A DNA stretch of 64,000 nt from Bacillota bacterium (GTDB taxonomy: Bacteria; Bacillota; Clostridia; Lachnospirales; Lachnospiraceae). Positions 32,980 to 41,825 of the stretch are shown piece after piece; position 1 is the stretch's first letter; each line of letters opens with the position of its first letter. The stretch spans positions 1 to 64,000 of the forward strand of contig JAQXUQ010000030.1 of the NCBI GenBank assembly GCA_029224465.1. Reading direction: 5' to 3'. The translations under genes and the position numbers were made by a program. The notes under the pieces were generated by a model. It had not been told where the DNA came from, made no database searches, and saw only the letters and a program-made list of their open reading frames with translations.

Positions 32980-34023
32980 ATGCTGAATATTGGAATCATC
33001 GGATGCGGAAAAATTGCCCAGGTGAGGCATATTCCGGAATACCGCAGGAACGGAGACGCACAGATCCTTGCTTACTATGATTACAGCTTTGAAAGGGCGG
33101 AGGGAATGGCGAAGCAGTATGGGGGAACTGCCTGCGCGTCGGTGGAAGAATTGTTAGCGATGCCGGAAATTGATGCGGTTTCCATCTGTACCCCGAATGC
33201 TTTTCATGCGCAGATGAGCATACAGGCGCTGCAGGCGGGAAAACATGTCCTGTGCGAAAAGCCGATGGCGGTTACGCTGGAGGAATGTGAGAAAATGGCC
33301 GCGGCTGCCCGGGAAAACGGGAAATTTCTGATGATTGATATGAACCAGGGACTTGCGAAAGCGCATGTCTTTGCGAGGAAGATGATCCGGGAAGGACAGA
33401 TCGGCAGGATTATTTCTTTCCGCACGACGTTTGGTCATGGAGGCCCGGAAACATGGTCGATCACTCCCGGCAAAGATGTCTGGTTTTTTGACCGGAAAAA
33501 AGCCGCCATGGGAGCGATGGCTGATCTTGGCGTCCACAAGACGGACCTGATCGGATTTCTGACGGGAGAAAGAGTTATAGCTACAACAGCCCGTCTGGCT
33601 ACGCTGGACAAAACATATGCGGATGGGGCCCTGATCGGCGTTGATGATAATGCTGTCTGCATTTATGAGATGACTGGCGGAATCATGGGGACTATGACAG
33701 CCAGCTGGACTTACTATGGCGCGGAAGATAACTCTACAGTTCTTTATGGCACGGAAGGGATCATGCATATTTATGATGATCCGGAGCATTCCATTGTGCT
33801 GATTCGAAAAAACGGCGTTAAAGAATATTTTGATCTGGAGCAGATTCAGACTAACGATAAGCAGACAAGTTCGGGGATTATTGATTTGTGGATCGACTGC
33901 CTGAAGAATAACCGGCCGCCTGAAATTTCGGGAGAAAGCGCGCTTCCGGCAATGCGGGCTGTTTTTGCTTCCATTCGCTCATCGGAAGAAGGCAGAAGAG
34001 TGGAAATTCCGGAGAACCGCTGA
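32980..34023 (+). CDS. Gfo/Idh/MocA-family NAD(P)-dependent oxidoreductase
   Basis: A 347-residue oxidoreductase. The N-terminal Rossmann motif is GIIGCGKIAQ (4-13), the conserved sugar-binding EKPMA lies near residue 92, and the region DLGVHKTDLIGFLTG near 185 holds the typical Asp/His pair. Family members oxidise or reduce hydroxyl groups of inositols, sugars and sugar derivatives. GGAGG precedes the ATG at 32980. It is followed 47 bases later by a TIM-barrel isomerase gene; a second, less similar Gfo/Idh/MocA gene lies at 35856. Confidence 0.92.
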   Translation: MLNIGIIGCGKIAQVRHIPEYRRNGDAQILAYYDYSFERAEGMAKQYGGTACASVEELLAMPEIDAVSICTPNAFHAQMSIQALQAGKHVLCEKPMAVTLEECEKMAAAARENGKFLMIDMNQGLAKAHVFARKMIREGQIGRIISFRTTFGHGGPETWSITPGKDVWFFDRKKAAMGAMADLGVHKTDLIGFLTGERVIATTARLATLDKTYADGALIGVDDNAVCIYEMTGGIMGTMTASWTYYGAEDNSTVLYGTEGIMHIYDDPEHSIVLIRKNGVKEYFDLEQIQTNDKQTSSGIIDLWIDCLKNNRPPEISGESALPAMRAVFASIRSSEEGRRVEIPENR

Positions 34024-34070
34024 AAACATAAGCCTCACAGCAGGTACATCATAAATAGGAAGGAGCAGAC

Positions 34071-34991
34071 ATGTTTAAATTCGGATTACTGACTGCAATA
34101 CTGGACGGCTGGAGCCTGGAAGACGCGGTAAAGATTGCGTCTGAAATGGGATTTGAGTGTCTTGAAGTTGCCTGCTGGCCGAAGGGCGGCGCGGAGCGGC
34201 GCTATGCCGGAACATCCCACATAGATGCCGAACGGCTGATTGCGGATGAAAGTTACCGCCGAAGTGTGGAAGACCTGTTTGCCAAATACCATATGTCGAT
34301 CTCTTCTCTTGCTTATTATCCGAATGTGCTGGACCCGGATCAGGAAAAGAGCGCAGCCTGCATTGCACATCTGAAAGCTGTCATTGCCGCCTCTCATCTT
34401 CTGGGCGTCAATCTCGTAACGACATTTATCGGCAGAAACCAGAATCTTGACTTAGAGGCAAATATTGAACTCTTTAAAAATGTCTGGCCGGACATTATTT
34501 CTTACGCGGAATCGCTGGACACCAGAGTCGCAATTGAGAATTGCCCGATGTTGTTTGGACGGGATCAGTGGCCCGGTGGACAGAACCTGATGTGCACGCC
34601 AGTGGTCTATCGCCGTTTGTTTGAGATTATTCCTTCGAAGAATTTCGGATTAAATTTTGATCCCAGCCATTATGTGTGGCAGCAGATGGACTATGTGCGT
34701 ACGCTTTATGAATTTCGTGACCGGATATTCCATATCCATTTCAAGGATATCAAGTTGTATCCTGAAAAACTTGCGGAATGCGGTGTCCTTGCTTATCCGC
34801 TGGATTATATGGCTCCGAAAATTCCTGGACTCGGGGATGTCAACTGGAGCAGATTTATTTCGGCGATGCACGATATTGATTTTCAGGGCTGTGCGGTTAT
34901 TGAAGTCGAAGACAAGTCGTTTGAAGGCTCGAAGGAAGATATCCTCCATTCCATCAGACAGTCTGCCCATTACCTGAGAAATTACATTTGA
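34071..34991 (+). CDS. Sugar phosphate isomerase/epimerase family protein (xylose-isomerase-like TIM barrel)
   Basis: A 306-residue AP-endonuclease-2 fold protein, like IolE, IolI or 3-dehydroshikimate dehydratase. Metal-binding positions are suggested by VAIENCPM near 158, NFDPSHYVWQ near 200, IFHIHFKDIK near 223 and VIEVEDKSF near 283. It would act with the oxidoreductase encoded upstream on keto or enol forms of the sugar. AAGGAG lies before the ATG. Confidence 0.88.
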   Translation: MFKFGLLTAILDGWSLEDAVKIASEMGFECLEVACWPKGGAERRYAGTSHIDAERLIADESYRRSVEDLFAKYHMSISSLAYYPNVLDPDQEKSAACIAHLKAVIAASHLLGVNLVTTFIGRNQNLDLEANIELFKNVWPDIISYAESLDTRVAIENCPMLFGRDQWPGGQNLMCTPVVYRRLFEIIPSKNFGLNFDPSHYVWQQMDYVRTLYEFRDRIFHIHFKDIKLYPEKLAECGVLAYPLDYMAPKIPGLGDVNWSRFISAMHDIDFQGCAVIEVEDKSFEGSKEDILHSIRQSAHYLRNYI

Positions 34992-35009
34992 ATCGGGGTG
35001 AAAGAAGCA

Positions 35010-35828
35010 ATGCAGGATCGTATTATTGCGGTTAATTCCAACTGCTATCATGGATATCCGATTGAAGAGGCAATCCGGGGAATTTCGGAAGCCGGATTCC
35101 GTTATATTGAACTTACGGCAACAAAAGGGTGGACGGAGCATGTTTTTCCGGATCACAGCTTTCGCTCGCTCCTGCGCGTACAGGATCTTCTGGAGAAGTA
35201 TAAGCTGATACCGTTTGCCATGAGCGGGCATACGAATATCATGGATGAAGAGCGCCTCCCGGATTTTATTGATAATATCAGACTGGCTCATTTCTTCGGC
35301 AGCCGATACATTGTAACGTCAATTGGAGAGGCACATCTTAAAGACCGGGCGGAAGCAGCAGATAAAACAGTTGCAGAACATATTAGAACACTCCTGCCGT
35401 GTCTTGAAAAATACGATATGATTCTTGCATTGGAAGTTCATGGAGAGCATGGAACTGGTGCTCGAATCAAGGCTATTGCTGATCTTCTGGACACGGAACG
35501 GGTCTGCATAAACTACGATACGGCAAACGCTGTTTTTTATGGCGGAGCGGATATTCTGCAAGACGCGGAAGCGTGCATGAACCGGATTGGCTATGTGCAT
35601 TTAAAGGATAAGGCGGGGCAGCAGAAAGAATGGAATTTCCCTGCACTGGGAGAGGGGAATCTGCCGCTGACGGAGTTTTGCCGCATGATGGATAAAGCCG
35701 GAAACGACAGTCCGTATTCGATTGAGATCGAATTCACACAGAAGGGAAGCTCGAACATTGAAGAAGTAAATGCTGCGGTCCGGGCGTCTGCCGCGTTTCT
35801 TCAAAATAATGGAATTATGCAGCTGTAA
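35010..35828 (+). CDS. Sugar phosphate isomerase/epimerase family protein, second copy
   Basis: A 272-residue TIM barrel of the same superfamily as the gene before it, but not a recent duplicate: the two share only fold-level motifs. Candidate metal ligands are in LALEVHGEHG near 144, CINYDTANA near 174, GYVHLKDKAG near 203 and SIEIEFTQKG near 239. The ATG at 35010 was preferred over a GTG four codons upstream; GGGGTGAAAG lies before it. Confidence 0.88.
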   Translation: MQDRIIAVNSNCYHGYPIEEAIRGISEAGFRYIELTATKGWTEHVFPDHSFRSLLRVQDLLEKYKLIPFAMSGHTNIMDEERLPDFIDNIRLAHFFGSRYIVTSIGEAHLKDRAEAADKTVAEHIRTLLPCLEKYDMILALEVHGEHGTGARIKAIADLLDTERVCINYDTANAVFYGGADILQDAEACMNRIGYVHLKDKAGQQKEWNFPALGEGNLPLTEFCRMMDKAGNDSPYSIEIEFTQKGSSNIEEVNAAVRASAAFLQNNGIMQL

Positions 35829-35855
35829 ACAGGAAAGGGATGGTCCTGAAAAGAT

Positions 35856-36842
35856 ATGAAAGACGGGAAACTGCTGATCGGGCTTGTCGGCGCCGGAGGC
35901 ATGGGTAAAGTCCATTATGCGAATTATCAGAAGATCGAAGGCTGCCGGGTGGCTGCGGTCTGCGGCGCGTCAAAGGCTGAAAAGGAGATGGCTGAAAAAT
36001 GGAATATCCGGCATTTTGATACCATTTCACAGATGCTGGATGCAGTCCCGGTCGATATTGCAGACATCTGTACACCGACATATACACATCACGATCTTGC
36101 GATGGAAAGTCTGCAAAGAGGAGTGCATACAATTGTAGAGAAACCTGCCGCACTGACGGCCGCGGACGCAGCGGAGATGTTTGAAACAGCAGCAAAACAT
36201 GACTGCCAGCTATATGTCGCGCAGGTATTGCAATTTACAAAAGATGTCGAAAAGCTTAGAGAACTGATCCGGTCAGGCGAATTCGGCAACCCCCTGGAAG
36301 CGGTTTTTGAACGTCTTTCTGCCTGCCCGGAATGGTCCGCGGGAGGCTGGATGTTTGATAAAACGAAATCCGGACTTCTTCCCTACGACCTGCATATTCA
36401 TGATCTGGATGTGATCATTTCTTTATTCGGCAAGCCGCAGTCATTTGCGTGCAGTATGGCTAAAAGAGATACCGCTTCCTACCCGGAAGATCTGAAAGTT
36501 CAGTACATTTATCCGAAATGGAATGTCACCGCAGAGGCGGCCTGGTTTCATGCAAGGTTTCCTTTTACGGCGCGGTGGCGGGTCTGTTTTGAGGATGCGG
36601 TGGTTACAAATGAAGGCGGCCGCATGATCGCATACAGAGCAGGGAAAGACCCGTTGGAATACGACATTCGCGACGAGGTGATCGTATCCACCGGAATCAA
36701 TGTTCCGCCATGCGGCATGTATTACAATGAGCTTCTGCATTTTCTGGAATGTGCGCGAAAGAATGTTCCGACACCTTATGTAACCGAAGAGCAGGTAATA
36801 GCAGTGCTGCAAATTCTGGAACAAATGGAAAAACAGATCTGA
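35856..36842 (+). CDS. Gfo/Idh/MocA-family oxidoreductase, second copy
   Basis: A 328-residue NAD(P)-dependent oxidoreductase with Rossmann motif GLVGAGGMGKVH (6-17), EKPAALTA near 93, and DLHIHDLDVIISLFG near 174. It is 27 bases downstream of the second TIM barrel and ten bases upstream of the N-acetyltransferase. Having two oxidoreductases and two epimerase-like proteins suggests an oxidation, isomerisation/elimination, reduction sequence, as described for modified sugars such as 3-keto glycosides and for inositol. The ribosome binding site is weak. Confidence 0.9.
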   Translation: MKDGKLLIGLVGAGGMGKVHYANYQKIEGCRVAAVCGASKAEKEMAEKWNIRHFDTISQMLDAVPVDIADICTPTYTHHDLAMESLQRGVHTIVEKPAALTAADAAEMFETAAKHDCQLYVAQVLQFTKDVEKLRELIRSGEFGNPLEAVFERLSACPEWSAGGWMFDKTKSGLLPYDLHIHDLDVIISLFGKPQSFACSMAKRDTASYPEDLKVQYIYPKWNVTAEAAWFHARFPFTARWRVCFEDAVVTNEGGRMIAYRAGKDPLEYDIRDEVIVSTGINVPPCGMYYNELLHFLECARKNVPTPYVTEEQVIAVLQILEQMEKQI

Positions 36843-36851
36843 GGACAGTTT

Positions 36852-37619
36852 ATGAAGCTGAGCAGAGAGCAGATTGAAAAATATCTGAACAGAATAGGGA
36901 TGACAATGCCGGAAACAATCGTCCCTGACAGTCGGCTGCTTTCGGAAATTCAGTATGCGCACTGTACGACGGTGCCTTATGAGAATCTGGATATTATCCG
37001 CGGGATACCGATATCACTGAGCCCGGAAGATCTGTATGATAAAATCGTGGAAAACGGCCGGGGCGGATATTGTTTTGAACTCAACGGCCTTCTGGGCGTG
37101 CTTCTTGAAAGCCTAGGATATGAAGTGACGGATTGTTTTGCGCGGTATCTTCGCGGAGAAAGTCAAATTCCGATGAGGCGTCACCGCGTTCTGAAGGTGA
37201 AGGCAAAAGACGGAGTCTTTACATGCGATGTCGGCACAGGAGAAGCGTGTCCAAGGACGCCCCTGCAACTGGTGGAAGGGCTTGTACAAAACAGCTGCAG
37301 CGAACAGTATCGATACGGCAGAGATCCCGTATTCGGGTGGCTGCTCATGGACCATATACACGGGGAGTGGAAGCCGTTCTACTCTTTCGAGGAATTCCAT
37401 GTACTTCCGGTAGACTTTACGGCAGCGAATTTCTATTGTCAGTACGCGGCGGATTCTCCGTTCAATAAAAAGGAAATGTTCTCTTTAAAAACAAAGGACG
37501 GGCGCATTACGCTGGACGGCAATATCTTCAAAAGAATCAGGGGGGAAGAAGTGATTCAGTGCATCGAATATGACAAGGAGCATATGGCGGAGGCGTATGC
37601 ACAGTTCGGGATAAGTTAG
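36852..37619 (+). CDS. Arylamine N-acetyltransferase
   Basis: A 255-residue NAT-family enzyme that moves an acetyl group from acetyl-CoA to arylamines, hydrazines or related amines. The catalytic triad is visible: Cys74 in GRGGYCFELN, His111 in RRHRVLKV and Asp126 in TCDVGTGE. VPYENLD near 41 is the usual N-terminal signature. It starts ten bases after the second oxidoreductase and shares its transcript, odd for a sugar operon; the imported compound may carry an aromatic amine aglycone, or the gene may simply be carried along. A bidirectional terminator follows. Confidence 0.93.
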   Translation: MKLSREQIEKYLNRIGMTMPETIVPDSRLLSEIQYAHCTTVPYENLDIIRGIPISLSPEDLYDKIVENGRGGYCFELNGLLGVLLESLGYEVTDCFARYLRGESQIPMRRHRVLKVKAKDGVFTCDVGTGEACPRTPLQLVEGLVQNSCSEQYRYGRDPVFGWLLMDHIHGEWKPFYSFEEFHVLPVDFTAANFYCQYAADSPFNKKEMFSLKTKDGRITLDGNIFKRIRGEEVIQCIEYDKEHMAEAYAQFGIS

Positions 37620-37723
37620 TAAAGGAGCTGGAAGCAAGTGCATACGGTGCGTCCATTCTTGCACTAGAAAAGTATATTGAGAGATTGTAGTAAACAGCTT
37701 ATTATTCACTCGAACGCATTTTC

Positions 37724-37754
37724 AGAGCGGCCGGTCCCCGGCCGCTCTTTCTTT
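37724..37754 (+). terminator. Bidirectional terminator between NAT and TetR genes
   Basis: AGAGCGGCCGG and CCGGCCGCTCT form a perfect 11-bp stem around TCC, with TTTCTTTT downstream on the plus strand. It separates two convergent genes. Confidence 0.9.
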
Positions 37755-37759
37755 TACAT

Positions 37760-38329
37760 TCATATTTTCTTCACCGTTAACAGATCATAGATCGGCGTCT
37801 TCACAATTCTTATGAAATCATCAGAAAACTGCTCCGGAGGCGTTGGATTTTCCTGAGAAAGCCATGTCTCCAAGATTGCCATTGTAGATTGAATCAGCAG
37901 CTGGACCATGGCTTTGTCAGAAAAGTGATATTCAGAACCGTGCGTATCATAATTATCCAATCCCCACTTTGTATAGATTTCCAAAATGAAACTGCGCCAC
38001 GCTGGATCGATGGCTGTCGTAAAGAAGCATCGGATTAGCTTTCGGTCCGTATAAAACATTGGAATAACACTATAGGCAAAGTAGTCAAATGCGTTCTGTC
38101 CGGAGGAAGGATCATATTGCCTGAAAACCGCAAAGATCTGATCGTTCGTTTGCTTTCGGAGATATTTCACGATATCCGCACAGTTTCTATAGTGTTTTTG
38201 ATAGATAGCCTGACGGGAAATCCCCGCTCGCTTGGCAATTTCACACATAGAAAAGTCGGATTTTGTCGGATTTTCCAGTGCAAGATCAAGAAGCGCTTCT
38301 GCAATTCTAGTTTGTGTATCAATTTGCAA
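37760..38329 (-). CDS. TetR-family transcriptional regulator
   Basis: A 189-residue regulator. The N-terminal helix-turn-helix reads FSMCEIAKRAGISRQAIYQKHY (about 26-47), typical of TetR/AcrR proteins, with a variable C-terminal ligand domain. The predicted start is a TTG at 38327-38329 with AAAGGA about nine bases upstream on the minus strand. It diverges from the lipoprotein and envelope cluster; the palindromes TACGAAA-AG-TTTCGTA in the intervening 359 bases are likely operators. Confidence 0.85.
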   Translation of the reverse strand: MQIDTQTRIAEALLDLALENPTKSDFSMCEIAKRAGISRQAIYQKHYRNCADIVKYLRKQTNDQIFAVFRQYDPSSGQNAFDYFAYSVIPMFYTDRKLIRCFFTTAIDPAWRSFILEIYTKWGLDNYDTHGSEYHFSDKAMVQLLIQSTMAILETWLSQENPTPPEQFSDDFIRIVKTPIYDLLTVKKI

Positions 38330-38454
38330 ACGAAATTTTCCTTTCTTCTCCTCCGGCTGAAAATACGTTGTACGGAGATGACAAAACAGTCTGAATATTC
38401 AATGCACTACTTGTATCTTAGCTCAGGATTGATAAAAGAAGAAGACACATAAAG

Positions 38455-38498
38455 TTGACAGGGTGTAAAGCGGCTGGGCCAAGTTTACACCCTGTCAA
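38455..38498. repeat. 15-bp perfect inverted repeat
   Basis: TTGACAGGGTGTAAA (38455-38469) and TTTACACCCTGTCAA (38484-38498) are exact complements around a 14-base, GC-rich spacer. It may be a strong hairpin or the trace of a small mobile element end. The left arm also contains TTGACA, a potential -35 box. Confidence 0.8.
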
Positions 38499-38540
38499 GA
38501 TTTTGCACCCCCAAAAACAGTCGGAAAATATGGACAATTC

Positions 38541-38585
38541 TACGAAACTTAACTACGATAACGATGAGTTACGAAAAGTTTCGTA
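38541..38585. promoter_or_regulatory. Candidate TetR operators (TACGAAA palindromes)
   Basis: TACGAAAAGTTTCGTA (38570-38585) is a palindrome with 7-base arms. A further half-site TACGAAACTT lies at 38541-38550 and is the exact complement of the right arm AAGTTTCGTA. Arm length and position suit a TetR dimer, and the adjacent TetR gene is the obvious candidate. Confidence 0.65.
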
Positions 38586-38688
38586 TTGCTGATTGCTTTC
38601 ACAGACAAAATCATCCTGTCGAATCGTGGAAAATCATTTGCATATGGAACAGTCAAGTGAATAAGAAATTGCAAAAGAAGGAGATGGG

Positions 38689-40188
38689 ATGAAAACAAAA
38701 AAACTTGCACCTGTGATAAGTGCGTTCGCTCTGGGGATTGTGATGTCAGCCTGCGGAGGCAGGGTATCCGGAGAGAGCGCATCAGCCGCTGCTTCCGCGG
38801 GGGCGTCCGCCGGCATGACGACGGAATCTGAGAAGGCAGCGTCGACAGAACCTGCCACCGAGATTTCTGCGGACGCACTTTCCGCGCAGGTCATTGAAAA
38901 AATGAAGGGAGTCAGCAGCCTTTCACAGCAGTTTTCGCTCCAAATGGAAGCCGAATCTTCATCGCAGAATGACGGTACCGATATTTCCATGGCAATGGAC
39001 CTTGCCACAGATGTCTGCAGCAATCCGTCTGTGACACATACAAAAGGTACTGTCAGCATGTCTTTACTGGGACAGGAAACGTCTTCTGACTTGGAACTGT
39101 ATTCAGAAGAAACGGATGGAAAGTACAGTATCTATTCATCTTCAGACGGAAAAACCTGGACCAGTACGCAGCAGGAAATGCCGAAGAATGAGGATCTGTA
39201 TCCCCGGCAGGTTTATGAGATGATCGCCGGCGGAGATACGAATGCATCTCTGCGCGGCACAACGGAACAGATCAATGGGAAAGAAGTCTATGTAATTGAT
39301 GTCACCTTGAAAGGGGATCTCCTGAAGTCGGCGATGCAGCAGACGGACACGGTGATGAATGGCATGATGGAAGATTCATCGGATGCGGAGGACGCGGCTG
39401 TTCCGGCGCAGGTTTATATCTACAAGGATACGATGTATCCGGCAGGCATTGCGATGGACGCGGAAGAACTGGGAAACGCGATGATCCGCTCTCTGACCGG
39501 GGACATGGATGCCGGATATACCGTCAAAACATATCAGGTTCGCTCAACCTTTGACAATTTTGACAAGACAGGAAAGATTACGATCCCGGAGGAGATCAAG
39601 GCAGCGGCGGTCAGTGCCGAAACCGGAACCGGAGCAGAAGCGTCAGCGGAGCAGACCGGAGATGCCGGCGAAGATCTCAGCGGGAAAAAGTGGCAGGATA
39701 TGGTCTTTTCCATGGACGGAAAGGTGTATCAGATTCCGTTTGCCTACGCCGGAATCAAAGACCGGTGGACGTTTAATCTTTCGGATTACGGCTATGACAA
39801 AGGATATGTGCTTAACCCGGGAGACAAGGTGACCGGCACCATCCAACTGAAGAACAGTAAATACAGTGCGGTCCGCTGTACGGCCGGCTTTATGAATACC
39901 GGGACAGAAGTGAAGGACATTCTGGATACGGATATCTGGTCTTTTACGATGGACATATCCTCTGCCGATCAGTATCCCGAAGTGGAGCTCCCCGGAGGAA
40001 TTACATGGGGATCAACGGAAGACGACATTATCAAAGCGTACGGGAAGCCGGACGAAGACCCGTATGTTTCCAAGGAACTTGGCTATTCAGTCTATAACTG
40101 GTTTGACCATTTTACCTACAAGATGAAGCTGACGGTGTATAAGGACGGCGGCCTCAAGGGCATTATGCTGGAAAACTATGAGAAGTAA
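38689..40188 (+). CDS. Large lipoprotein of unknown function
   Basis: A 499-residue surface lipoprotein: signal peptide to lipobox VMSAC (Cys about 21), then a low-complexity Ser/Ala/Glu linker. Residues about 65-290 resemble the LppX/DUF6612-type lipid- or ligand-binding lipoproteins, with long alternating strands (EVYVIDVTLKGDLL). The C-terminal 80 residues (GGITWGSTEDDIIKAYGKP) look like a small BamE/SmpA-like domain. A second Ala/Glu-rich stretch near 310-330 may separate two modules. AAGGAG precedes the ATG. Function unknown. It starts the envelope cluster. Confidence 0.8.
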   Translation: MKTKKLAPVISAFALGIVMSACGGRVSGESASAAASAGASAGMTTESEKAASTEPATEISADALSAQVIEKMKGVSSLSQQFSLQMEAESSSQNDGTDISMAMDLATDVCSNPSVTHTKGTVSMSLLGQETSSDLELYSEETDGKYSIYSSSDGKTWTSTQQEMPKNEDLYPRQVYEMIAGGDTNASLRGTTEQINGKEVYVIDVTLKGDLLKSAMQQTDTVMNGMMEDSSDAEDAAVPAQVYIYKDTMYPAGIAMDAEELGNAMIRSLTGDMDAGYTVKTYQVRSTFDNFDKTGKITIPEEIKAAAVSAETGTGAEASAEQTGDAGEDLSGKKWQDMVFSMDGKVYQIPFAYAGIKDRWTFNLSDYGYDKGYVLNPGDKVTGTIQLKNSKYSAVRCTAGFMNTGTEVKDILDTDIWSFTMDISSADQYPEVELPGGITWGSTEDDIIKAYGKPDEDPYVSKELGYSVYNWFDHFTYKMKLTVYKDGGLKGIMLENYEK

Positions 40189-40203
40189 CGTGCGGAAAAG
40201 TGC

Positions 40204-41364
40204 GTGACACTGCAAAATCATCGAGAAAAGGAATTCAGTTTCGTGGAAAAGAAAATGTTTCGGTCTGGACGTGTGCTCACGGTCCTGACGTGTATTATCC
40301 TTGCCGTCATGTCAGCCTTTTTTGCCATGCTTATCGCCGGTATCATCAGCCGGTCTGTGTCCGGCAAAGAGATCTCTGAGGCTGACAACTATGGCGACTT
40401 TGTATTTCTGGACGCGGAATACCTGACCGCTTCCTTTGCGACAGATGAAGAGGGAAATGAGTATCTGTTTGCTTCCAGAAAGAAGGGTGACACCTGGTAT
40501 GACTATATCGTGAGTGTTCCGGAGGCTGTATACAACAGTGACGAATTTCAAAAGAAGATCGCTGAAGACAGTGATGATGCCTCTCCGCTGCGGATCAAGG
40601 GCACGCTCCGGCAAACGGACAGTGATCTTGATGCGCTGGCACAGGATGCTTATACGATCTATGCGGGTCTGGATTCCGGAGAAAACGCGGCAGATTACTT
40701 GGGCAATGTCTGCCTTGTATATTCCGCTTCCGGAAACGCTCTTTCCGATATCAGCGCGGGGCTGTGGATTGCGCTCGCGTTTATGGCGCTGATGATCGTT
40801 TTGTGGATTGTGGAGATTATAGGTCTGATCCGACGCCAGAGAAAGAAGGACAGGAAGATCGCGGGTGCGAAAAAGCTGCTGGAAACCAGCGCGGATTATC
40901 AGAACGGCGTAAAACAAACGTCGGAAACCGACGCCCGGCATTTCAAAAACTGCAGGTGTTATGTGACAAGAGACTATGTGGTCAGCTATCAGGACGGACT
41001 GGAAGTATTCCGGATCGACCAGATCAGGGAACTGTATGGATATGATAAGCAAAGATATCATGCGATCCTGAGTTTTGTTTTTGGCGCCTTCGCGGGATTC
41101 AGCATGGAACATTACCTTGTGGCAATCACGGCGGATGGGGAAACGCATCAGTTCGCAAGACTGAATGCCGCTGTGAAAGAACACAGCCGGATTGCGGGGA
41201 CAATTCTTTTGAAGAACCAGAGCATTGTTCTGGGCAGGATGAATCTGACGCTGAGCGCCGCCGGACAGACACCGGACGATCTCAACCTTGCGAAAGTCAA
41301 AGGCTTCTATGGCAGTACGGACATCTGGAAGGGAAGAAGCCTGAACAGCTTTGGCATAGAGTGA
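40204..41364 (+). CDS. Membrane protein with PH/YcxB-like cytoplasmic domain
   Basis: I do not recognise a named family. The 386-residue protein has an N-terminal membrane segment (about 22-46), an extracellular region of about 130 residues, a second membrane segment (about 185-205) and a basic cytoplasmic region ending in a domain with strands like YVVSYQDGLEVFRIDQIRELYGY, as in bacterial PH/YcxB-like domains. The start may be the GTG at 40204 or the ATG at 40255; both have GGAAAAG upstream. It follows the lipoprotein by 15 bases. Confidence 0.7.
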   Translation: MTLQNHREKEFSFVEKKMFRSGRVLTVLTCIILAVMSAFFAMLIAGIISRSVSGKEISEADNYGDFVFLDAEYLTASFATDEEGNEYLFASRKKGDTWYDYIVSVPEAVYNSDEFQKKIAEDSDDASPLRIKGTLRQTDSDLDALAQDAYTIYAGLDSGENAADYLGNVCLVYSASGNALSDISAGLWIALAFMALMIVLWIVEIIGLIRRQRKKDRKIAGAKKLLETSADYQNGVKQTSETDARHFKNCRCYVTRDYVVSYQDGLEVFRIDQIRELYGYDKQRYHAILSFVFGAFAGFSMEHYLVAITADGETHQFARLNAAVKEHSRIAGTILLKNQSIVLGRMNLTLSAAGQTPDDLNLAKVKGFYGSTDIWKGRSLNSFGIE

Positions 41365-41431
41365 GTCTGGTTATGTTTTGCCCTGTCGGATACAGGAACT
41401 GCGGATGAATTACCGGAGAGAAGCTTGTTAA

Positions 41432-41779
41432 ATGAAAAAGCGGAGGATTCGCATCCGCAGGATTGCCATTACTGCAGTCATGCTGGCGGCTCTGGCGTAC
41501 ACAATAAAAATCCATACGTTTACCTTTTATCATGACGCGGCATTATGGTCACATTTTGATGCGGAGCAGATACAGCCGTTGTTTGATTTTGTAGTTGTCA
41601 GAGCGGACGGTGCAGATGCGGGTATTGAATTCACGGATTCCACGGATCCGGGCAGAATTTATTCGGACACGGTCCGGCGCAACCAGATCAAGATAGTCTA
41701 TCTTGATCGCGGGAAATGGTATTTTGTGCGGGAGACCGGAAAGATTTCTGTCCGGTGGATTCATGTAAGAACACGATGA
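41432..41779 (+). CDS. Small membrane-anchored protein
   Basis: An unrecognised 115-residue protein with a very basic N-terminus (KKRRIRIRRI), one membrane segment (about 11-25) and an extracellular or cytosolic tail of about 85 residues. A GGAGAG lies 11 bases before the ATG, so translation may be weak. It lies between the PH-like membrane protein and the flotillin, in the same direction, and is probably part of the same envelope operon. Confidence 0.6.
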   Translation: MKKRRIRIRRIAITAVMLAALAYTIKIHTFTFYHDAALWSHFDAEQIQPLFDFVVVRADGADAGIEFTDSTDPGRIYSDTVRRNQIKIVYLDRGKWYFVRETGKISVRWIHVRTR

Positions 41780-41825
41780 ACAGCCTGTAAATCAAACCGG
41801 CTGATTGAATTATGGAGGGGGACAT

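Larger units (their letters stand above)
38330..38688. other. Intergenic region with two inverted-repeat systems
   Basis: No gene is visible in these 359 bases between the divergent TetR gene and the lipoprotein gene. Two structures stand out: a 15-bp perfect inverted repeat at 38455-38498 and TACGAAA palindromes at 38541-38585. Confidence 0.7.

Noticed and set aside
38455-38498. Insertion sequence end
   Set aside because: No transposase gene or second matching end lies nearby, so I list it only as an inverted repeat.
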